From Aureivirga sp. CE67 (GTDB lineage Bacteria; Bacteroidota; Bacteroidia; Flavobacteriales; Flavobacteriaceae), in assembly GCF_015767245.1 (NCBI RefSeq), contig NZ_JADOTV010000022.1, positions 1 through 64,000 of the forward strand: a stretch of 64,000 bases of DNA, given 5' to 3'. The notes under the pieces are model-generated. The model was not told the DNA's origin. It ran no database searches and saw only the letters and a list, made by a program, of their open reading frames with translations. This document shows positions 61,259 through 64,000 of this stretch, piece by piece. The position numbers and the translations under genes are program-made. The number at the start of each line of letters is the position of its first letter. Positions within the stretch are counted from its first letter, which is position 1.

Positions 61259-62590
61259 ATGGAGCATGTAGTTATAATAGGGAATGGAATTTCGGGGGTG
61301 ACAACTGCAAGGCACGTTCGAAAAATGAGTGATAAAAAGATCACGATTATTTCTGATGAAACAGATTATTTTTTTTCAAGAACTGCTTTGATGTATGTAT
61401 ATATGGGGCATATGCCTTTTGAAAATACGCAGCCTTATGAAAATTGGTTTTGGAAAAAAAATAGAATTGATTTAGTCAAAAATAGAGTAGAAAAGATTGA
61501 CTCGACAAATAAAAAATTGCTTCTAAAAGATGGTTCAGAAATGTCTTATGACAAACTTGTTTTAGCAACAGGTTCTTCCCCAAACAAATTTGGTTGGAAA
61601 GGTCAAGAGTTAGACGGAGTTTCTGGAATGTATTCTAAACAAGATTTAGATACTATCGAAAAATATACAAAAAACATACAAAGAGCTGTAATAGTTGGTG
61701 GAGGATTGATTGGAATTGAGCTTGCAGAAATGCTACTTTCAAGAAATATTCCTGTTACTTTTTTAGTTCGTGAAATGAACTTCTGGGGAAATGTACTTCC
61801 TAAAGAAGAATCGCAAATCATTGCAAATCATATTCGTGAGCATCATGTAGATTTACGATTAAATACAGAATTAAAAGAAATTGTTTCGGATGAAAATGGA
61901 AGAGTAAAAGCTATTATTACTACTAAAAATGAAACAATAGATTGCCAGTTTGTTGGATTGACGGCTGGTGTTTCTCCTAATATTGGATTCATTCAGGATT
62001 CTGAAATTGAATGTAACCGTGGAATTTTGATTAATCGTCATTTAGAAACAAATATTCCTGATGTGTATGCAATTGGAGATTGTGCTGAGCAAGAAAATGC
62101 GATTGGAAGAAGAAGACCAATTGAGCAAGTTTGGTATACAGGAAGAATGATGGGAGAAACTGTTGCACAAACAATTTGTGGAAACAGAACAGAATATAAA
62201 CCTGGACATTGGTTCAATTCTGCGAAATTTTTTGATATCGAATACCAAACTTATGGATGGGTAACTTCTAGAATTCAGGAAGATGAGTTGGATTATTACT
62301 GGGAAGCTCCTTGTGGTAAGAAAGCTATTCATGTTGTTTTCGACAAAAACAATCGAGAATTTGTAGGAATTAACACTTTTGGAATTCGTCTTCGTCATGA
62401 AATGTTTGATCGTTGGTTAAACGAAAAACGTTCTGTAGAGCATGTTTTAGAATATTTGAAAGATGCCAATTTTGATCCAGAATTTTACAAACAACACGAA
62501 GAAGAAATTATCGAAGGATTTAATAAAAAATTCGGTACAAATATTCAAACGAAAAGAAAAAGTTGGAAACGAATTTTCACAACTTTTTAA
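61259..62590 (+). CDS. NAD(P)/FAD-dependent oxidoreductase
   Basis: Flavoprotein of 443 residues of the pyridine nucleotide-disulfide oxidoreductase type. The FAD-binding motif GNGISGVTTARH is near the N-terminus, the NAD(P)-binding motif GGGLIGIELAE is near residue 145, and the second FAD motif DVYAIGDCAE is near residue 265. It has no redox-active disulfide motif, so it resembles NirB- or nitric-oxide-reductase-type flavoproteins that hand electrons to iron-sulfur proteins. The next gene, 27 bp downstream, encodes such a protein. Confidence 0.88.
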   Translation: MEHVVIIGNGISGVTTARHVRKMSDKKITIISDETDYFFSRTALMYVYMGHMPFENTQPYENWFWKKNRIDLVKNRVEKIDSTNKKLLLKDGSEMSYDKLVLATGSSPNKFGWKGQELDGVSGMYSKQDLDTIEKYTKNIQRAVIVGGGLIGIELAEMLLSRNIPVTFLVREMNFWGNVLPKEESQIIANHIREHHVDLRLNTELKEIVSDENGRVKAIITTKNETIDCQFVGLTAGVSPNIGFIQDSEIECNRGILINRHLETNIPDVYAIGDCAEQENAIGRRRPIEQVWYTGRMMGETVAQTICGNRTEYKPGHWFNSAKFFDIEYQTYGWVTSRIQEDELDYYWEAPCGKKAIHVVFDKNNREFVGINTFGIRLRHEMFDRWLNEKRSVEHVLEYLKDANFDPEFYKQHEEEIIEGFNKKFGTNIQTKRKSWKRIFTTF

Positions 62591-62617
62591 TCAAACCAAC
62601 AACCCAAAAACAACATC

Positions 62618-64000
62618 ATGAAAATTATAAAACATATAGGACTAGGAATTTTTATCATTGGTCTTTTGATTTTTACTTCTCTAATTTTTGTAGGGAAATA
62701 TGAATTGACTGAAAATACTTTTGATTCTTTTGTAAAAAGCAAAGGATTAAAAAGTGAACTTTTCATCAATGATATTCAAAATAATGTAGTCGGAAAAGAA
62801 TATTCGAATCCTTTTGCGCTTTCTTCTGATATTACTTCAGCTTTGGAAAATGCGAATAAAACTTATAAAAAAGAACAAAAATGGGATAAGGTAATCTGGG
62901 ATTCACCCCATGAACTATCTTATAATTTAATGAAACCATCTGCAAAGGGGCTTGTAGTAGAAAATCAAGGATTATTTTTCTTTTTAACTTTTGGTTTAGG
63001 AATCATTGGAGCTTTGATGTTCATCATTCCAGATGTTGTTCTTCTTGGACCTGCCGGAATTAAAAATGATGGAATTTATCATAATAAATCTACAAATCGT
63101 GGTTGGATTGGTTGGATTACAGCAGTATATTTAGTTACTTTTTATATCATACTTTATTTCTTCGCAGATTATATCGTAAACCTGATTTATTTGGTAAATC
63201 CAATTAGTAAAGCTTTAAGTGGAAATGGTGCAAGTCAATGGTTTTTATATGGTTTTTTATATTGTACAGTAATGACCGTAATGGCGGTTCGAATGTTTAT
63301 AAAATATCGTCATAACAAATATCAAATAATAAGAACAGCTTCTGTTTTATTCTTCCAAATTGGTTTTGCTTTCTTAATTCCGGAAATCTTAGTTCGTTTC
63401 AACATGCCATATTTTGATTTCAAAAATGCTTGGCCTTTAGACTACGATTTCTTCTTTGATTGGAATATTAAAAGTTTAATCAACAGCGGAACTCTTGGGA
63501 TTTTCATGTTGGTTTGGGGAACGATTTTTTCTATAATTATCATTCCTATTTTTGTCTATTTCTACGGAAAAAGATGGTATTGTTCATGGGTTTGTGGTTG
63601 TGGTGGATTAGCCGAAACTTTAGGAGATCCGTATAGACAACTTTCGGATAAATCTGTGAAATCCTGGAAAATTGAACGCTATTTAATTCATGCAGTTCTA
63701 GTCTTTGCTATTATCATGACAGCTGTTACTTTATATACTTTTTTCTCAGGAGTAGATTCTTTTTTTGGTATCAAAACTTATGAAATTCAAAAGGTTTATG
63801 GATTTTTAATCGGATCTATTTTTGCTGGAGTTATCGGAACAGGTTTTTATCCAGTTATGGGGAACAGAGTTTGGTGTCGTTTCGGATGTCCGTTGGCAGC
63901 TTATATGGGAATTGTACAAAGATTTAAATCTAGATTCCGAATTACAACAAACGGAGGACAATGTATTTCTTGTGGAAACTGTTCAACATATTGTGAACAA
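62618..64000 (+). CDS. Membrane 4Fe-4S ferredoxin-type protein (cut by the window edge)
   Basis: The frame is open for 461 codons to the end of the window, with no stop. The start is the ATG at 62618, 27 bp after the flavoprotein. The N-terminus has a transmembrane helix, a periplasmic-type segment (about 25-105), and further helices from about 110 to 410. Conserved cysteines appear as CSWVCGC (C322, C326, C328), WCRFGC (C420, C424) and a cluster motif CISCGNCSTYC (C449, C452, C455, C459). This is the NapH/NosR-type membrane ferredoxin pattern. With the flavoprotein it would form an electron-transfer pair. Confidence 0.85.
   Translation, partial: MKIIKHIGLGIFIIGLLIFTSLIFVGKYELTENTFDSFVKSKGLKSELFINDIQNNVVGKEYSNPFALSSDITSALENANKTYKKEQKWDKVIWDSPHELSYNLMKPSAKGLVVENQGLFFFLTFGLGIIGALMFIIPDVVLLGPAGIKNDGIYHNKSTNRGWIGWITAVYLVTFYIILYFFADYIVNLIYLVNPISKALSGNGASQWFLYGFLYCTVMTVMAVRMFIKYRHNKYQIIRTASVLFFQIGFAFLIPEILVRFNMPYFDFKNAWPLDYDFFFDWNIKSLINSGTLGIFMLVWGTIFSIIIIPIFVYFYGKRWYCSWVCGCGGLAETLGDPYRQLSDKSVKSWKIERYLIHAVLVFAIIMTAVTLYTFFSGVDSFFGIKTYEIQKVYGFLIGSIFAGVIGTGFYPVMGNRVWCRFGCPLAAYMGIVQRFKSRFRITTNGGQCISCGNCSTYCEQ

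Overview
The window is a low-GC, gene-dense bacterial chromosome segment from the Bacteroidota, almost certainly a flavobacterium (family Flavobacteriaceae). The pointers are a type IX secretion sorting domain protein, many lipoproteins and SusC-like or Omp85-like outer-membrane proteins, promoters of the Bacteroidota type (-7 element TAnnTTTG), no Shine-Dalgarno-driven starts, and housekeeping proteins (RF1, IF3, ThrS, L20, L35) of flavobacterial type. No tRNA, rRNA, CRISPR array, prophage or insertion sequence was recognised.

Layout. 1-774 is non-coding, with repeats and a possible rRNA/tRNA-type promoter reading out of the left edge. 775-5276 holds a LytTR response regulator, its LytS-type kinase and a divergent outer-membrane barrel. 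5640-8266 has a T9SS-sorted protein, a DUF1566 protein and an AraC regulator. 8481-15308 holds comEC, prfA and the translation operon thrS-infC-rpmI-rplT, in which infC can only start at a non-canonical ATA codon. 15460-22754 carries small lipoproteins, urocanate hydratase, a DUF4412 protein, an M3 peptidase and an OsmC protein.

23034-29458 is the metabolic centrepiece: what looks like a complete arsenosugar (arsenoriboside) pathway on the minus strand. It runs DUF547 protein, carboxymuconolactone-decarboxylase-like peroxidase homologue, radical SAM ArsS, exported rhodanese, DUF2064-type glycosyltransferase, purine nucleoside phosphorylase and arsenite methyltransferase ArsM, followed by a fatty-acid hydroxylase/sterol desaturase. 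The expected order of chemistry is methylation of arsenite by ArsM, transfer of a 5'-deoxyadenosyl group to the methylated arsenic by ArsS, removal of adenine by the phosphorylase, and glycosylation of the arsenoribose. It is followed by the fused cobalamin mutase IcmF (29722-33153).

33353-45991 is the least explained part: ten exported or lipid-anchored proteins in one direction, containing five copies of one unknown family (A), two copies of a second (B), an M48 peptidase and two lipoproteins. B and A genes alternate as B-A-B-A, and three more A genes stand in tandem with duplicated spacers, conserved promoters and a leftover 3' gene fragment, so the locus appears to have grown by local duplication.

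46096-64000 returns to mixed content: GH3-like protein, DUF2797, SRPBCC and SDR proteins, rlmN, a lipoprotein, a DsbD with a doubled N-terminal sensor domain, tilS, an outer-membrane/glycoside hydrolase operon (Omp85-like, lipoprotein, GH113-like), a DUF547 protein fused to a beta-barrel, and a divergent FAD oxidoreductase plus a membrane iron-sulfur protein cut off by the right edge. Two families of intergenic hairpin repeats are scattered mainly at gene 3' ends.
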